Source: Lysobacterales bacterium (GTDB lineage: Bacteria; Pseudomonadota; Gammaproteobacteria; Xanthomonadales; Rhodanobacteraceae). From it: a stretch of 41,072 bases of DNA. Shown one piece after another: positions 26,842 through 40,924 of this stretch. Both the position numbers and the translations under genes were made by a program. Under the pieces are notes generated by a model. It saw nothing but the letters and a program-made list of their open reading frames with translations. It made no database searches and had not been told where the DNA came from. How positions within the stretch are numbered: the first letter of the stretch is position 1; each line of letters begins with the position of its first letter. The stretch spans positions 1-41,072 of the forward strand of contig JAFKNA010000027.1 of NCBI GenBank assembly GCA_017305135.1, given 5' to 3'.

Positions 26842-28362
26842 TCAGGCTTCCGGGCGCATGTACGGAAACAGCAGCACGTCGCGGATGGAGGGCACGTCGG
26901 CGAGCAGCATCACCAGCCGGTCGATGCCGACGCCAAGGCCCCCGGTCGGCGGCAGCCCGTATTCCAGCGCGCGGATGTAGTCGGCGTCAAAGTGCATGGC
27001 CTCGTCGTCGCCGGCCGCCTTGGCGGCGACCTGGGCGTGAAAGCGCCGCGCCTGGTCCTCGGGGTCGTTGAGCTCGGAGAAGCCGTTGGCCATCTCCTTC
27101 GCGCCGATGAAAAGCTCGAAGCGCTCGGCGATGCCCGGATCCGCATCGCTGGCGCGCGACAGCGGCGACACCTCGACCGGATAATCGGTGATGAAGGTGG
27201 GTTGCAGCAGCGTATGTTCGACCGTCTTCTCGAAGATCTCCAGCAAGAGCTTGCCCCAGCCCTGCCCCGGCTTTACGGGGACGCCGAGCCGCGCCGCATG
27301 GCGCGCCAGTGCCTCGCGGTCGCGAAGCTCCCCGGCGCCGATCTCCGGATTGAGCTCACGCACCGCGTCGGCCATCGACCAGCGCCGGAACGGCGCGCCG
27401 AGATCGATCGCCTGACCTTCCCATTCGAGCGCGGTACGGCCGAGCGTCGCCTGCGCGGTGTCGCGGATCATCGCCTCGGTGAGATCCATCACTTCGCGGT
27501 AGCCGACGTAGGCCTGGTAGAGCTCGAGCATGGTGAACTCGGGGTTGTGCCGCGTCGACACGCCCTCGTTCCTGAAATTGCGGTTGATCTCGTAGACGCG
27601 CTCGAAGCCGCCGACGACCAGGCGCTTCAGGTACAGCTCCGGCGCGACGCGAAGATAGAGGTCCAGATCCAGCGCGTTGTGGTGGGTGATGAATGGCCGC
27701 GCCGTGGCGCCGCCGGCGATGACGTGCATCATCGGCGTCTCCACTTCCATGAAGCGCCGCTCGTCGAGCCACTGGCGCATGAAGCGCATGACCGCCGAGC
27801 GCAGCTGGAACACCCGGCGGGACTCGGGCGTCACGATGAGGTCGACGTAGCGCTGGCGGTAGCGCTGCTCGACGTCGGCGAGGCCATGGAACTTGTCCGG
27901 CAGCGGGCGCAGCGACTTCGCCAGCAGGCGCAGCGTCTCCACCCGCATCGAGAGTTCCCCGGTGCGCGTGCGCATCAGCACGCCCTCGGCGCCGACCAGG
28001 TCGCCGACGTCCCAGCCCTTGAAGGCCTCGTAGGTGTCCGCGCCCACCGTGCCCTGGTGGATGAAGAGCTGGATGCGGCCGGTGAAGTCCTGCACCTGCA
28101 CGAAGCTGACCTTGCCCTGCACGCGCCGGAGCACGATGCGACCGGCCAGCGCGATCCGGCGCCCCGACGCCTCCAGCGCATCAGCCGACCACCGTTCCGC
28201 GTCGGCGAACTCGTCCTGGAGGTCGCCCGCGAAACCGTCGACGCGGAAATCATTGGGATAGGCGACACCGGCCCCGCGCAGCGCGTTGAGCTTCTCGCGG
28301 CGCTCGGCGATGAGGCGGTTCTCGTCGACCGCGGGCGGCGCTTCGATGGGGTGCTCAGGCAT
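26842..28362 (-). CDS. lysS: Lysyl-tRNA synthetase, class II
   Basis: This encodes 506 residues from ATG 28362 ([17 protein letters not shown]). The N-terminal OB fold reads [20 protein letters not shown]. Class II motif 1 lies around [20 protein letters not shown]. Motif 2 is [20 protein letters not shown], with the lysine pocket in [14 protein letters not shown]. Motif 3 is [20 protein letters not shown]. It charges tRNA-Lys. It follows prfB by 59 bp in the same direction, the classic prfB-lysS pair. Confidence 0.96.
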   Translation of the reverse strand: MPEHPIEAPPAVDENRLIAERREKLNALRGAGVAYPNDFRVDGFAGDLQDEFADAERWSADALEASGRRIALAGRIVLRRVQGKVSFVQVQDFTGRIQLFIHQGTVGADTYEAFKGWDVGDLVGAEGVLMRTRTGELSMRVETLRLLAKSLRPLPDKFHGLADVEQRYRQRYVDLIVTPESRRVFQLRSAVMRFMRQWLDERRFMEVETPMMHVIAGGATARPFITHHNALDLDLYLRVAPELYLKRLVVGGFERVYEINRNFRNEGVSTRHNPEFTMLELYQAYVGYREVMDLTEAMIRDTAQATLGRTALEWEGQAIDLGAPFRRWSMADAVRELNPEIGAGELRDREALARHAARLGVPVKPGQGWGKLLLEIFEKTVEHTLLQPTFITDYPVEVSPLSRASDADPGIAERFELFIGAKEMANGFSELNDPEDQARRFHAQVAAKAAGDDEAMHFDADYIRALEYGLPPTGGLGVGIDRLVMLLADVPSIRDVLLFPYMRPEA

Positions 28363-28421
28363 GTTCGACAAACCGGCAAGAGATGGAAACGGCGCGAGAA
28401 TGCGTGGTGGCGCGTCGCGGC

Positions 28422-29547
28422 TCAGGCATCCGAGCGCTTCGCGCCGGCGTCCAGGCCCGCCTTGAGGCTGGCCTCGATGAACTCGTCGATGTCCCCGTCC
28501 AGCACCTTCTGCGTGTCGCTGCGCTCGATGCCGGTGCGCAGGTCCTTGATGCGCGACTGGTCGAGCACGTAGTTGCGGATCTGGCTGCCCCAGCCGATGT
28601 CGGACTTGGTCGCTTCCAGCGCGTCCTTCTCCGCATTGCGCTTCTGGATTTCCAGTTCGTAGAGCTTGGCCTTCAGCATCTTCATCGCGCGGTCGCGGTT
28701 GGCGTGCTGCGAGCGTTCGGTCTGGCAGGCCACCACCACGCCGCTCGGCATGTGGTGGATGCGCACCGCCGATTCGGTCTTGTTGACGTGCTGGCCGCCG
28801 GCGCCCGAGGAGCGGTAGACGTCGGTCTTGAGGTCGGCCGGATTGATCTCGATGTCGATGTCATCGTCCACCTCGGGCGAGACGAACACCGAGGTGAAGC
28901 TGGTGTGGCGGCGGTTGTCCGAGTCGAAGGGGGACTTGCGCACCAGGCGGTGCACGCCGATCTCGGTCTTCAGCCAGCCATAGGCGTGGTCGCCTTCCAC
29001 CCGGAAGGTGGCGCTCTTGATGCCGGCAACGTCGCCGGCGCTCGCTTCCAGGAGCTCGGTCTTCCAGCCGCGATCCTCGGCCCACCGCAGGTACATGCGC
29101 AGCAGCATTTCCGCCCAGTCCTGGGCCTCGGTGCCGCCGGCACCGGCCTGGATGTCGACGAAGGCGTTGGCGCCGTCCATCTCGCCGGAGAACATGCGCT
29201 GGAATTCGAGCTTCTCGACGCGCTGTTCGAGCGTATCGGCATCCGCTTCGACCGCCTGCGCGGTGCCCTCGTCGTCCTCGTCGATGGCGAGGTCGAGCAG
29301 GTCGCCGGCTTCGGCGATGTCCGTGGTCAGCCCGCGGATGCCACCGACGATGCGCTCCAGCGTGGCGCGCTCGCGCCCCAGGTCCTGCGCCCGCTGCGGG
29401 TTGTCCCAGACGTCCGGGCTCTCCAGTTCGCGGGTGACTTCCTCCAGGCGCTCGGCCTTGGCATCGAAGTCAAAGATACCCCCTGAGCGACGCCACCCGA
29501 TCGGCCAGATCGGCGAGGCGCGCGTGGATCGGATTGGTCTCGATCAT
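28422..29547 (-). CDS. prfB: Peptide chain release factor 2 (programmed +1 frameshift)
   Basis: The gene is two overlapping frames. Frame 1 starts at ATG 29547 ([20 protein letters not shown]) and meets an in-frame TGA at 29470-29472 after 25 codons. Skipping one base there continues as [12 protein letters not shown] into the long frame that ends at 28422, giving 374 residues, the normal length. The peptidyl-tRNA hydrolysis motif GGQ is in [18 protein letters not shown]. The stop recognition region follows from [19 protein letters not shown]. It ends translation at UGA and UAA. The frameshift is autoregulatory: scarce RF2 leaves the TGA unread and favours the shift. It lies upstream of lysS and downstream of recJ. 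Confidence 0.95.
29470..29484 (-). promoter_or_regulatory. prfB frameshift signal
   Basis: On the minus strand the sequence reads AGGGGGTATCTTTGAC: an internal Shine-Dalgarno (AGGGGG, 29484-29479), three bases, the slippery CTT, then TGA and C. This is essentially identical to the classical E. coli prfB site. Confidence 0.95.
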
Positions 29548-29845
29548 TGCGATGTTCCGCGAGAAAAAGTGGTCGCGAAGCATAGCAAATCGCGCGCTCG
29601 TGCTGCACCGCGCCATGGCTGGGGAGAGCAACAGCCTGGGATCCCACCCTGACTACACATGTTGGGGCCAATGAATGCCCGTTCTCGCGGGCACGTCTGG
29701 AAGAGTCAGCCCATGCAAGGAAGTAGAAGCCCGCCGGCCTTTCTCCGTGTCCTCCGTGCCCCTGCGTGTTGAATGCTTCTTGTGCTCTTCCTCGGCTTTT
29801 CCTTCGCGTTCTTCCTGTCCCAGCTCTGCTTCCGCAAGCAGTCAG
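29548..29845. repeat. Gene-free region with dispersed repeats
   Basis: This 298-bp gap lies between prfB and recJ. It contains a REP-like unit CCAATGAATGCCCGTTCTCG followed by CGGGCACG (29669-29696), and a T/C-rich stretch, TTTCTCCGTGTCCTCCGTGC followed by CCCTGCGTG (29741-29769), a word I know as dispersed in Xanthomonadaceae genomes. No ORF with convincing coding character is seen. The prfB promoter should lie in the part next to 29548. Confidence 0.55.
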
Positions 29846-31594
29846 TCACGCAGGTTCGATGTGGCGCACCAGGAGTTGCAGCGATTCGCGGCCGTTCCAC
29901 TCGTTGATGTCGAGGTGGAACAGCGCGCGCAGGCGCGGCGGGGGTGGGCCATGTTCCGCGCCGCCGAAGAAGATGGCATCGAGCAGCGGCCCGGCTGCCG
30001 TCCTAAGCTTGAGCTTCAGGTGCCGCTCGCCCACCACGCGCCAGGATTCCAGCGCAAAATCGTTGTCGAACGCGGGCTCCTCGAAGCCCTGGCCCCAAGG
30101 GCCGGCGTATCGGATCACGTGCGCGGCTTCGAGGCTGAAGCCGTCGTGCTCCAGCTCGCCGTCGCTCCAGGCGATGCGCTCGAGGATGCCCGGGCCGATC
30201 CGCTCGCGCGCCACGGCATCGAATTCGGCGGCGAGACGGGCGAGCCCCGCCGTGTCCATAGTGAGTCCCGCCGCCATCGCATGGCCGCCGAAGCGGATCA
30301 GGAGGCCGGGACAGCGCGCATCGACCTCGGCCAATGCATCGCGCAGGTGGAAGCCGGCAATCGAGCGGGCCGAGCCGCGCAGTTCCCCGCTACCGGGCTC
30401 TGCCGGCGCGCAGGCGATGACCGGACGGTGCAGGCGTTCCTTGAGCCGGGAAGCGACCAGCCCGACCACGCCCGGGTGCCAGCCCGGCTCGTGCAGCACG
30501 ATGCCATGGGGCAGGCCCGCATTGCCGTGGCGGGCGAGGAAGGTCGCGACCAGTGCCTCGCCCTCTTCGACCATGGCGGCCTGCAACTCCTGTCGCTCGC
30601 CGTTGATGCCTGAGAGCTGCAGTGCCAGCGCATCGGCGCGCGCGGGATCGTCGGCGAGCAGGCATTCGATGCCGACCCGCATGTCCTCCAGCCGCCCGGC
30701 CGCATTGATGCGTGGGCCGAGCGCAAAACCGAGGTCCGAGGCCACTGCGCGCGCAGGATCACGCCGCGCGGCGCGGAACAGCGCCGCGACGCCCGGAGAG
30801 GCGCGGCCGGCACGGATGCGCCGCAGTCCAGCCGCGACGAGGATGCGGTTGTTGCCATCCAGCGGGACCAGGTCGGCGACCGTGCCGAGCGCCACCAGAT
30901 CGAGCAATGCGGACAGATCGGGCTCGCTGCCACTGCGCACGAACCGGCCGGCATCGCGCAGGTGTCGGCGAAGGGCGAGCAGCAGGTAGAACACCACCCC
31001 CACGCCAGCCAGGTGGCGTGGCACGTGGCCGTCACCTGGCTGCGCGCAACGCGCGTCCAGCACCGGGTTGGCGATGGCATCGGCCGCCGGCAGTTCCGCG
31101 CCGGGCAGGTGGTGATCGGTGATGACGACGCGCATGCCGCGCTGGCGTGCCGTGGCAACGCCGGCGATGCTGGCGATGCCGTTGTCGACGGTCAGCAGCA
31201 GGTCGGGTTGGTTGGCGCCAGCCAGCGACTCCACCAGAGCCGGGGTAAGGCCATAGCCCTCCCGTGCCCGGTTCGGCACGCGGTAGCTGATGCGCTGCGC
31301 ACCCAGGAGCCTGAGGCCGCGTACCGCGACCGCGGTACCGGTTGCGCCATCGCAATCGAAGTCGCCGACGACGCAGATCGCGAGGTTCCGATCGATGGCA
31401 TCGGCGAGCACGCGCGCGGCCTGCTCCATGCCTCCGATCGCATCGGGTGCCACCATGTGCGCCAGCCGTGAGCGGGCGAGCGCTTCAGGCACGAGTCCGC
31501 GCGCCGCGTAGACGCGGACGAGCAGCGGATGAAGGTCGGCCGGCCAGTCCGCACCTGCGCGGAATTCACGCCGGCGGATTGCAAGCGGCGTCAT
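29846..31594 (-). CDS. recJ: Single-stranded-DNA exonuclease RecJ
   Basis: This encodes 582 residues. It is a DHH-family 5'-3' exonuclease used in recombination and mismatch repair. Motifs: VVGDFDCDGATGTAVAVRGL (DFDCDG), LLTVDNGIASIAG, VITDHHLPGAELP (DHH), and the DHHA1 domain with RFGGHAMAAGLTM. The C-terminal OB region includes RVVGERHLKLKLRTA. It starts at ATG 31594, 115 bp after greA. The full RecJ core is present, and the length is typical. Confidence 0.94.
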   Translation of the reverse strand: MTPLAIRRREFRAGADWPADLHPLLVRVYAARGLVPEALARSRLAHMVAPDAIGGMEQAARVLADAIDRNLAICVVGDFDCDGATGTAVAVRGLRLLGAQRISYRVPNRAREGYGLTPALVESLAGANQPDLLLTVDNGIASIAGVATARQRGMRVVITDHHLPGAELPAADAIANPVLDARCAQPGDGHVPRHLAGVGVVFYLLLALRRHLRDAGRFVRSGSEPDLSALLDLVALGTVADLVPLDGNNRILVAAGLRRIRAGRASPGVAALFRAARRDPARAVASDLGFALGPRINAAGRLEDMRVGIECLLADDPARADALALQLSGINGERQELQAAMVEEGEALVATFLARHGNAGLPHGIVLHEPGWHPGVVGLVASRLKERLHRPVIACAPAEPGSGELRGSARSIAGFHLRDALAEVDARCPGLLIRFGGHAMAAGLTMDTAGLARLAAEFDAVARERIGPGILERIAWSDGELEHDGFSLEAAHVIRYAGPWGQGFEEPAFDNDFALESWRVVGERHLKLKLRTAAGPLLDAIFFGGAEHGPPPPRLRALFHLDINEWNGRESLQLLVRHIEPA

Positions 31595-31709
31595 GGCCGC
31601 CGGTCGCTCGGTCCAGCCGGAGCGGCGCGGCCCCGCCCTTCCAGGCAGGCCGTACCGCCGCTGGCGCAGCCCGCGCCGTGCTCCACGTCCGCTCGTGCCG
31701 CCATCGGCC

Positions 31710-32189
31710 TCAGCCTTCGTAGCGGACGGAGAGAATCTCGTAATGGCGCGTGCCGTTGGGCGCGTTGAACTCGAAGCTGTCGCCCTCGCTCTTGCCGATC
31801 AGCGCGCGCGCGAACGGCGAGGTCACCGACAGGCGGTTCTGCTTGATGTCGGCTTCGAGCTCGCCGACGATCTGGTAACTGACTTCCTCGCCCGAATCCT
31901 CGTCGGCGAGATCGACGGTGGCGCCGAACACGATGCGCTTGCCGGCGTTGAGGCGCGTCGGATCGATCACCTCGGCATAGGACAGCGCCGATTCCAGCTC
32001 GGCGATGCGGCCCTCGATGAAGCCCTGCTGCTCGCGCGCGGCATGGTATTCGGCGTTCTCTTTCAGGTCGCCGTGGGCGCGCGCCTCGGCAATCGCGGCG
32101 ATGACCTTGGGGCGATCCTCGCCCTTCAGCCTCTCCAGCTCGGCGCGCAGGCGCTCGGCGCCCTTCTGTGTCATCGGAACACGGTTCAT
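31710..32189 (-). CDS. greA: Transcription elongation factor GreA
   Basis: This encodes 159 residues starting [20 protein letters not shown]. The N-terminal antiparallel coiled coil carries the acidic tip ([20 protein letters not shown], with the Asp/Glu pair that helps RNA polymerase cleave backtracked RNA). The C-terminal FKBP-like domain includes [20 protein letters not shown] and [21 protein letters not shown] 32189 is preferred over ATG 32195 because AGGAGC then sits at a workable distance. It is downstream of carB, as in Xanthomonas. Confidence 0.95.
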   Translation of the reverse strand: MNRVPMTQKGAERLRAELERLKGEDRPKVIAAIAEARAHGDLKENAEYHAAREQQGFIEGRIAELESALSYAEVIDPTRLNAGKRIVFGATVDLADEDSGEEVSYQIVGELEADIKQNRLSVTSPFARALIGKSEGDSFEFNAPNGTRHYEILSVRYEG

Positions 32190-32348
32190 GGTCATTGCTC
32201 CTGGCCGCAGGTGCCGCCTGGAGGGCGCGACCTGTCGGTTCGTCCAATCTGGTTGCGATCCGACCGGCCACGAGCCGGCGGACGGTTGCGAATTCCGCCA
32301 TGCGCGCTGGAGCGCGCTTCCAGCTTGGTTTTCCTGCCAGGGGAAAGC

Positions 32349-32382
32349 AAGATGGATTCCCGCTTTCGCGGGAATGACGACG
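32349..32382. repeat. REP-like unit between greA and carB
   Basis: AAGATGGATTCCCGCTTTCG followed by CGGGAATGACG contains the palindrome TTCCCGCTTTCGCGGGAA. It is the most regular member of the family scattered in this window and lies in the 246-bp carB-greA gap. Confidence 0.75.
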
Positions 32383-32435
32383 TTCAGAGGTCTCGCGGCT
32401 CTTCCGGATCCGGCCGCACGCGCCACCCGGGACCT

Positions 32436-35660
<3,225 letters not shown>

Positions 35661-35664
35661 GGGA

Positions 35665-35991
35665 TTACCTGGCGTCGGCGGTGGCGGCGCCGAGCACGCG
35701 CACGCTGCGGATGGTGTCGCGCGGCACGGACAGCTCGATCGAGCCGTGGTCGGGGCCAAGCTCGATCGTCAGCCCCACGTTGGTGTACTTGACCAGCACG
35801 CCGCGGCGCACGGTGTTGTGAGTGGTCTCGATGACCAGCGTGGCACCGACGCGGTGCTCGAGCTCGGCATAGGCGACCGCCTCGCCGGCGACCTGCGGCG
35901 CGGGCGCCTTCGCCGGCGGGGCGGCCAGGGCAGCGGCGGGGATCGCGAAGGCGACGGCGGCAACGAGTGAGAACAGGACGTTTCGTGGCAT
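35665..35991 (-). CDS. Small exported protein between carA and carB
   Basis: This encodes 108 residues with a signal peptide ([23 protein letters not shown]). The mature part has an Ala/Pro-rich linker ([16 protein letters not shown]), then a compact beta-rich segment: [57 protein letters not shown]. That segment resembles small Sm-like or PRC-like beta barrels in spacing, but I cannot assign a family. It starts 4 bp after carA ends and stops 4 bp before carB starts, so it is certainly translated from the carAB mRNA. Its function in the periplasm is unknown. Confidence 0.85.
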   Translation of the reverse strand: MPRNVLFSLVAAVAFAIPAAALAAPPAKAPAPQVAGEAVAYAELEHRVGATLVIETTHNTVRRGVLVKYTNVGLTIELGPDHGSIELSVPRDTIRSVRVLGAATADAR

Positions 35992-35995
35992 GCGA

Positions 35996-37135
<1,140 letters not shown>

Positions 37136-37325
37136 GCGTTCGCCCGTGGTCGTTCAGGGAGGGCATCCGGAGCCATGCACCGGGTGCGGCAGAACCCGCA
37201 GCCTGGCGCAGGGCCAGTCCGGGGCAAAAGGAATCGAGGCGAACCGGAATTTTAGAGGCGCCGCCGCCGGCTGTCCACCACGGGACTACAATCCGCGTGT
37301 CGCTCCCCGCCTCCAGGCCACGGCC

Positions 37326-38057
37326 ATGAACGCAAGCACCTTGCCCCTGCCCTCCGCCGCCGAAGTCCCCGCGCGGCTGCTTGATCCGGCGCGCCTCGAC
37401 GCGCCGCAGACGCTGGTGCGGAGCGAACCCTTCCACTTCCTGATCGCGCAGGACCAGGTGCCCGGTTCCGCCCGCGAGGCGCTGGCACGCGACTTCCCGC
37501 GCTACCCGAGCGCCGGCTTCTTCCCCTGGCAGCGCGAGGACTGCGGTCCGGCCGTCAACCGCCTGATCGACGAACTCACCGCGCCGGCGTTCGCCGACGC
37601 CATCGGCGCCCGGCTCGGCATCCCGCATCTTGGCCAGTACCCGCACCTGGTCACCCTCTGCCGCTTCCTCAACAAGCGCCACGGCACCATCCACACCGAC
37701 AGCCGCTCCAAGATCGTGACCGCGCTGGTCTACCTCAACGAGGACTGGCCCGACACCAGCGGCGGCTGCCTGCGCTTCCTCAACCGCATCGACGACATCG
37801 ACGACCTCGTCGTACCGGAACTGCGCCCGCTCTACGGCAACCTCGCCGCCTTCGCCCGAGCCGACAACTCCTTCCACGGCCACCTGCCGCACGAAGGCGA
37901 GCGCCGCGTAATCCAGATCGCCTGGCTCACCAGCGAAGAGGAGAAGCTGCGCAAGACCCGGCGCGGCACGCTGTCGCGCCTTTTCAAACGTGTCTTCGGC
38001 AGCCTCGATCGCCGGCTCGGCGCGGGACGGGACCGGAATGCGGCGCATCGGGATTGA
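37326..38057 (+). CDS. 2-oxoglutarate/Fe(II)-dependent oxygenase
   Basis: This encodes 243 residues from ATG 37326. A double-stranded beta-helix oxygenase of the prolyl 4-hydroxylase-like group (2OG-FeII_Oxy_3) is suggested by the iron ligands: H123-T-D125 in GTIHTDSRSKIVTALVYLNE, the distal His184 in FHGHLPHEGERRVIQIAWL, and Arg ten residues later for 2-oxoglutarate. YPHLVTLCRFLNKRHG lies before the first ligands. The substrate is unknown. A possible -10 box TACAAT (37287-37292) lies upstream. The C-terminus is basic (TRRGTLSRLFKRVFGSLDRR). It is the last protein gene before the CRISPR array; I see no reason to link it to CRISPR function. Confidence 0.85.
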   Translation: MNASTLPLPSAAEVPARLLDPARLDAPQTLVRSEPFHFLIAQDQVPGSAREALARDFPRYPSAGFFPWQREDCGPAVNRLIDELTAPAFADAIGARLGIPHLGQYPHLVTLCRFLNKRHGTIHTDSRSKIVTALVYLNEDWPDTSGGCLRFLNRIDDIDDLVVPELRPLYGNLAAFARADNSFHGHLPHEGERRVIQIAWLTSEEEKLRKTRRGTLSRLFKRVFGSLDRRLGAGRDRNAAHRD

Positions 38058-38104
38058 GGGGCGGGCAGACAGAACCAGCCTCGCCAGCCAATAAGATGCG
38101 TGCA

Positions 38105-38130
38105 GACCGGGCCTGATTAGCCGCGAAAAT
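38105..38130 (-). repeat. Strongly decayed CRISPR repeat remnant
   Basis: GGGCCTGATTAGCCGCGAAAAT aligns with the end of the repeat (CGGCTAGTTAGCCGCGGAAAC) with several changes. It lies 22 bp before the first recognisable repeat, shorter than a spacer. It looks like an old, eroded array end. Confidence 0.45.
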
Positions 38131-38152
38131 GCGCAGGCGATGCGCGCTCTGG

Positions 38153-40924
38153 TCGACAATAAGGCCGCGGCTAGTTAGCCGCGGAAACCTTGGCGCGCAC
38201 CAAGGCGCGGATGTCGGAAATAGCGCTTCAATGAGGCCGCGGCTAGTTAGCCGCGGAAACGACGTCAATATGCGCCCAGACGGCAAGATGTAATGGGATG
38301 GCTTCAATGAGGCCGCGGCTAGTTAGCCGCGGAAACGGGCGCCGGAAGCATCGCGCCAGCTGCTGCTGCACCTTGCTTCAATGAGGCCGCGGCTAGTTAG
38401 CCGCGGAAACCCGGGTCGCCGAATACCGCGCCACGGGCATTGTGTTGCTTCAATGAGGCCGCGGCTAGTTAGCCGCGGAAACTCCCGACGGCGAGAAGGC
38501 GACGGTGCAGGCCGGCACGCTTCAATGAGGCCGCGGCTAGTTAGCCGCGGAAACTGTCCACGATCACGATCCAGCCAGTCGGGGTTACCTGGCTTCAATG
38601 AGGCCGCGGCTAGTTAGCCGCGGAAACGCGCTCGGGGCCTGGCCGAGCTGATGGCCTGGATGGAGCTTCAATGAGGCCGCGGCTAGTTAGCCGCGGAAAC
38701 AGGACGTGCGCGCGCTGCTGGTGGACGGCGCGCCGGGCTTCAATGAGGCCGCGGCTAGTTAGCCGCGGAAACCCGGCGGAACGGGCGCTGGGGGTGCGCT
38801 GATGTACACGCTTCAATGAGGCCGCGGCTAGTTAGCCGCGGAAACGATGCTCTCGCTGGCGATCCTCAACTGGCGGCAGTCGCTTCAATGAGGCCGCGGC
38901 TAGTTAGCCGCGGAAACGGCGCCACGACTCACCGCCCGATGCGGACGCCTCTTCGCTTCAATGAGGCCGCGGCTAGTTAGCCGCGGAAACCGCGGTCGGG
39001 CCGGTAGCCCATCTGTGCCGGCGAAAGGCTTCAATGAGGCCGCGGCTAGTTAGCCGCGGAAACCGGGAGTACCGGGCGATCCAGAGGCGGCGGACGCGGC
39101 TTCAATGAGGCCGCGGCTAGTTAGCCGCGGAAACCGCGCCGTGGCGCTCCGCGTCGCGTCGGCTGGTCTATCGCTTCAATGAGGCCGCGGCTAGTTAGCC
39201 GCGGAAACGCCGGCGGAGCCGGTGCCCGACGATGAGCTGGCAGCGCTTCAATGAGGCCGCGGCTAGTTAGCCGCGGAAACCCGACGTAGTGCCGGATGCC
39301 GTTCGCGCGCAGGAACGGCTTCAATGAGGCCGCGGCTAGTTAGCCGCGGAAACTCCCGCAACTTCGCCGAAGCCTTGCTGGCTGACCAGGTGCTTCAATG
39401 AGGCCGCGGCTAGTTAGCCGCGGAAACTCAAGCGCTACCGGGAACCAGTCGGCCGACTCCCGAGCTTCAATGAGGCCGCGGCTAGTTAGCCGCGGAAACG
39501 GACGCGGAGCGCGGCGTGTGCGCCCTGCGCGACGTGCTTCAATGAGGCCGCGGCTAGTTAGCCGCGGAAACTCTATCCACCCGGCGCGCACCCTTACCCG
39601 GCGCACCCGCTTCAATGAGGCCGCGGCTAGTTAGCCGCGGAAACTGGAACGGCTGCGGGTGCCATTGGCCTCGGACAGGATGCTTCAATGAGGCCGCGGC
39701 TAGTTAGCCGCGGAAACTCTTGAACGCCTCCAGTAGCGCCGTTCGCTCCAGATTGCTTCAATGAGGCCGCGGCTAGTTAGCCGCGGAAACCGATGCGGTC
39801 GAGCCAGCTGGCGGTTGGTATTCCGCGCTTCAATGAGGCCGCGGCTAGTTAGCCGCGGAAACCTGCGCTGGCCCTCCAGGTAGCCCTTGCGCGAGACCGG
39901 GCTTCAATGAGGCCGCGGCTAGTTAGCCGCGGAAACGACCCGCGCAGCTTGCGGCGCATCGAAACCGACGTGGCTTCAATGAGGCCGCGGCTAGTTAGCC
40001 GCGGAAACCGCTTCCTGCGCGCCGCGCAACCAATAGCTGCCCCGCGGCTTCAATGAGGCCGCGGCTAGTTAGCCGCGGAAACAAGCTCGAGGAATCGCAG
40101 AAGACGCTGCTGCGCAGCGGCTTCAATGAGGCCGCGGCTAGTTAGCCGCGGAAACCGGCCTGACCGCGGAGAAGGTCGAGGCGCGCACGATGGCTTCAAT
40201 GAGGCCGCGGCTAGTTAGCCGCGGAAACCGCGACGTTTGGTCGGAAGTAAAGGAGGACGGATCAAGGCTTCAATGAGGCCGCGGCTAGTTAGCCGCGGAA
40301 ACCGCCGTAATGGCCCAGACCCGCACCGGCTCGCTCGTGGCTTCAATGAGGCCGCGGCTAGTTAGCCGCGGAAACATGCACGAATCCAGTAGTCGGGTCT
40401 TCGGGTCACGCTGCTTCAATGAGGCCGCGGCTAGTTAGCCGCGGAAACCGGGCTCGGCCAAGATTGACCCGTTGATGGCGCTGTTGCTTCAATGAGGCCG
40501 CGGCTAGTTAGCCGCGGAAACCCGAGCAGAACGACATGGCTACGGTGATTGATTATCAGCTTCAATGAGGCCGCGGCTAGTTAGCCGCGGAAACGAAAGT
40601 CGAGGCGAAGGGGAACGCGGTGGCGATCACGCTTCAATGAGGCCGCGGCTAGTTAGCCGCGGAAACCGGCCAGCACAGCGCCAGCTCATCCTTCCGCCGT
40701 GCGCTTCAATGAGGCCGCGGCTAGTTAGCCGCGGAAACCATGCGGCTCGGAGGGCTGGACGTGAGGCTCCCGAAGGCTTCAATGAGGCCGCGGCTAGTTA
40801 GCCGCGGAAACATGGGGATCAAGGTCACTGACGTTTCTGGCAAGCTGGCTTCAATGAGGCCGCGGCTAGTTAGCCGCGGAAACCAGAACTCCTTTCCGTA
40901 CTTCTTGTCGCCCATGAAGCTTCA
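38153..40924 (-). CRISPR. CRISPR array, 38 spacers, disrupted at right end
   Basis: The repeat is 36 bp; on the plus strand it begins GCTTCAATGAGG and ends with the palindrome CCGCGGCTAGTTAGCCGCGG plus AAAC. There is one variant repeat (38153-38188, TCGACAATAAGG instead of GCTTCAATGAGG), then 37 repeats that read identically (38225 to 40883), then only the first 6 bases GCTTCA (40919-40924) before the 148-bp repeat begins. The 38 spacers are 35-40 bp, mostly 36-38. Polarity: the variant repeat and the remnant at the left suggest the old, trailing end. The minus-strand repeat starts GTTTCC and ends CATTGAAGC, giving a crRNA handle ATTGAAGC like the ATTGAAAC type. The leader should therefore be to the right, outside. 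No cas gene is in the window. The 36-bp repeat, irregular 36-38-bp spacers and this handle resemble type III (or I-B/I-D) arrays; the type is not proven. Confidence 0.97.

Noticed and set aside
37326-38057. Oxygenase gene as a CRISPR-associated accessory gene
   Set aside because: It is next to the inferred trailing end of the array, its motifs fit ordinary 2-oxoglutarate oxygenases, and no other Cas-type gene is near.
38058-38152. CRISPR leader at the left end
   Set aside because: The region is not AT-rich and contains a decayed repeat remnant next to a variant repeat, which is typical of the trailing end.
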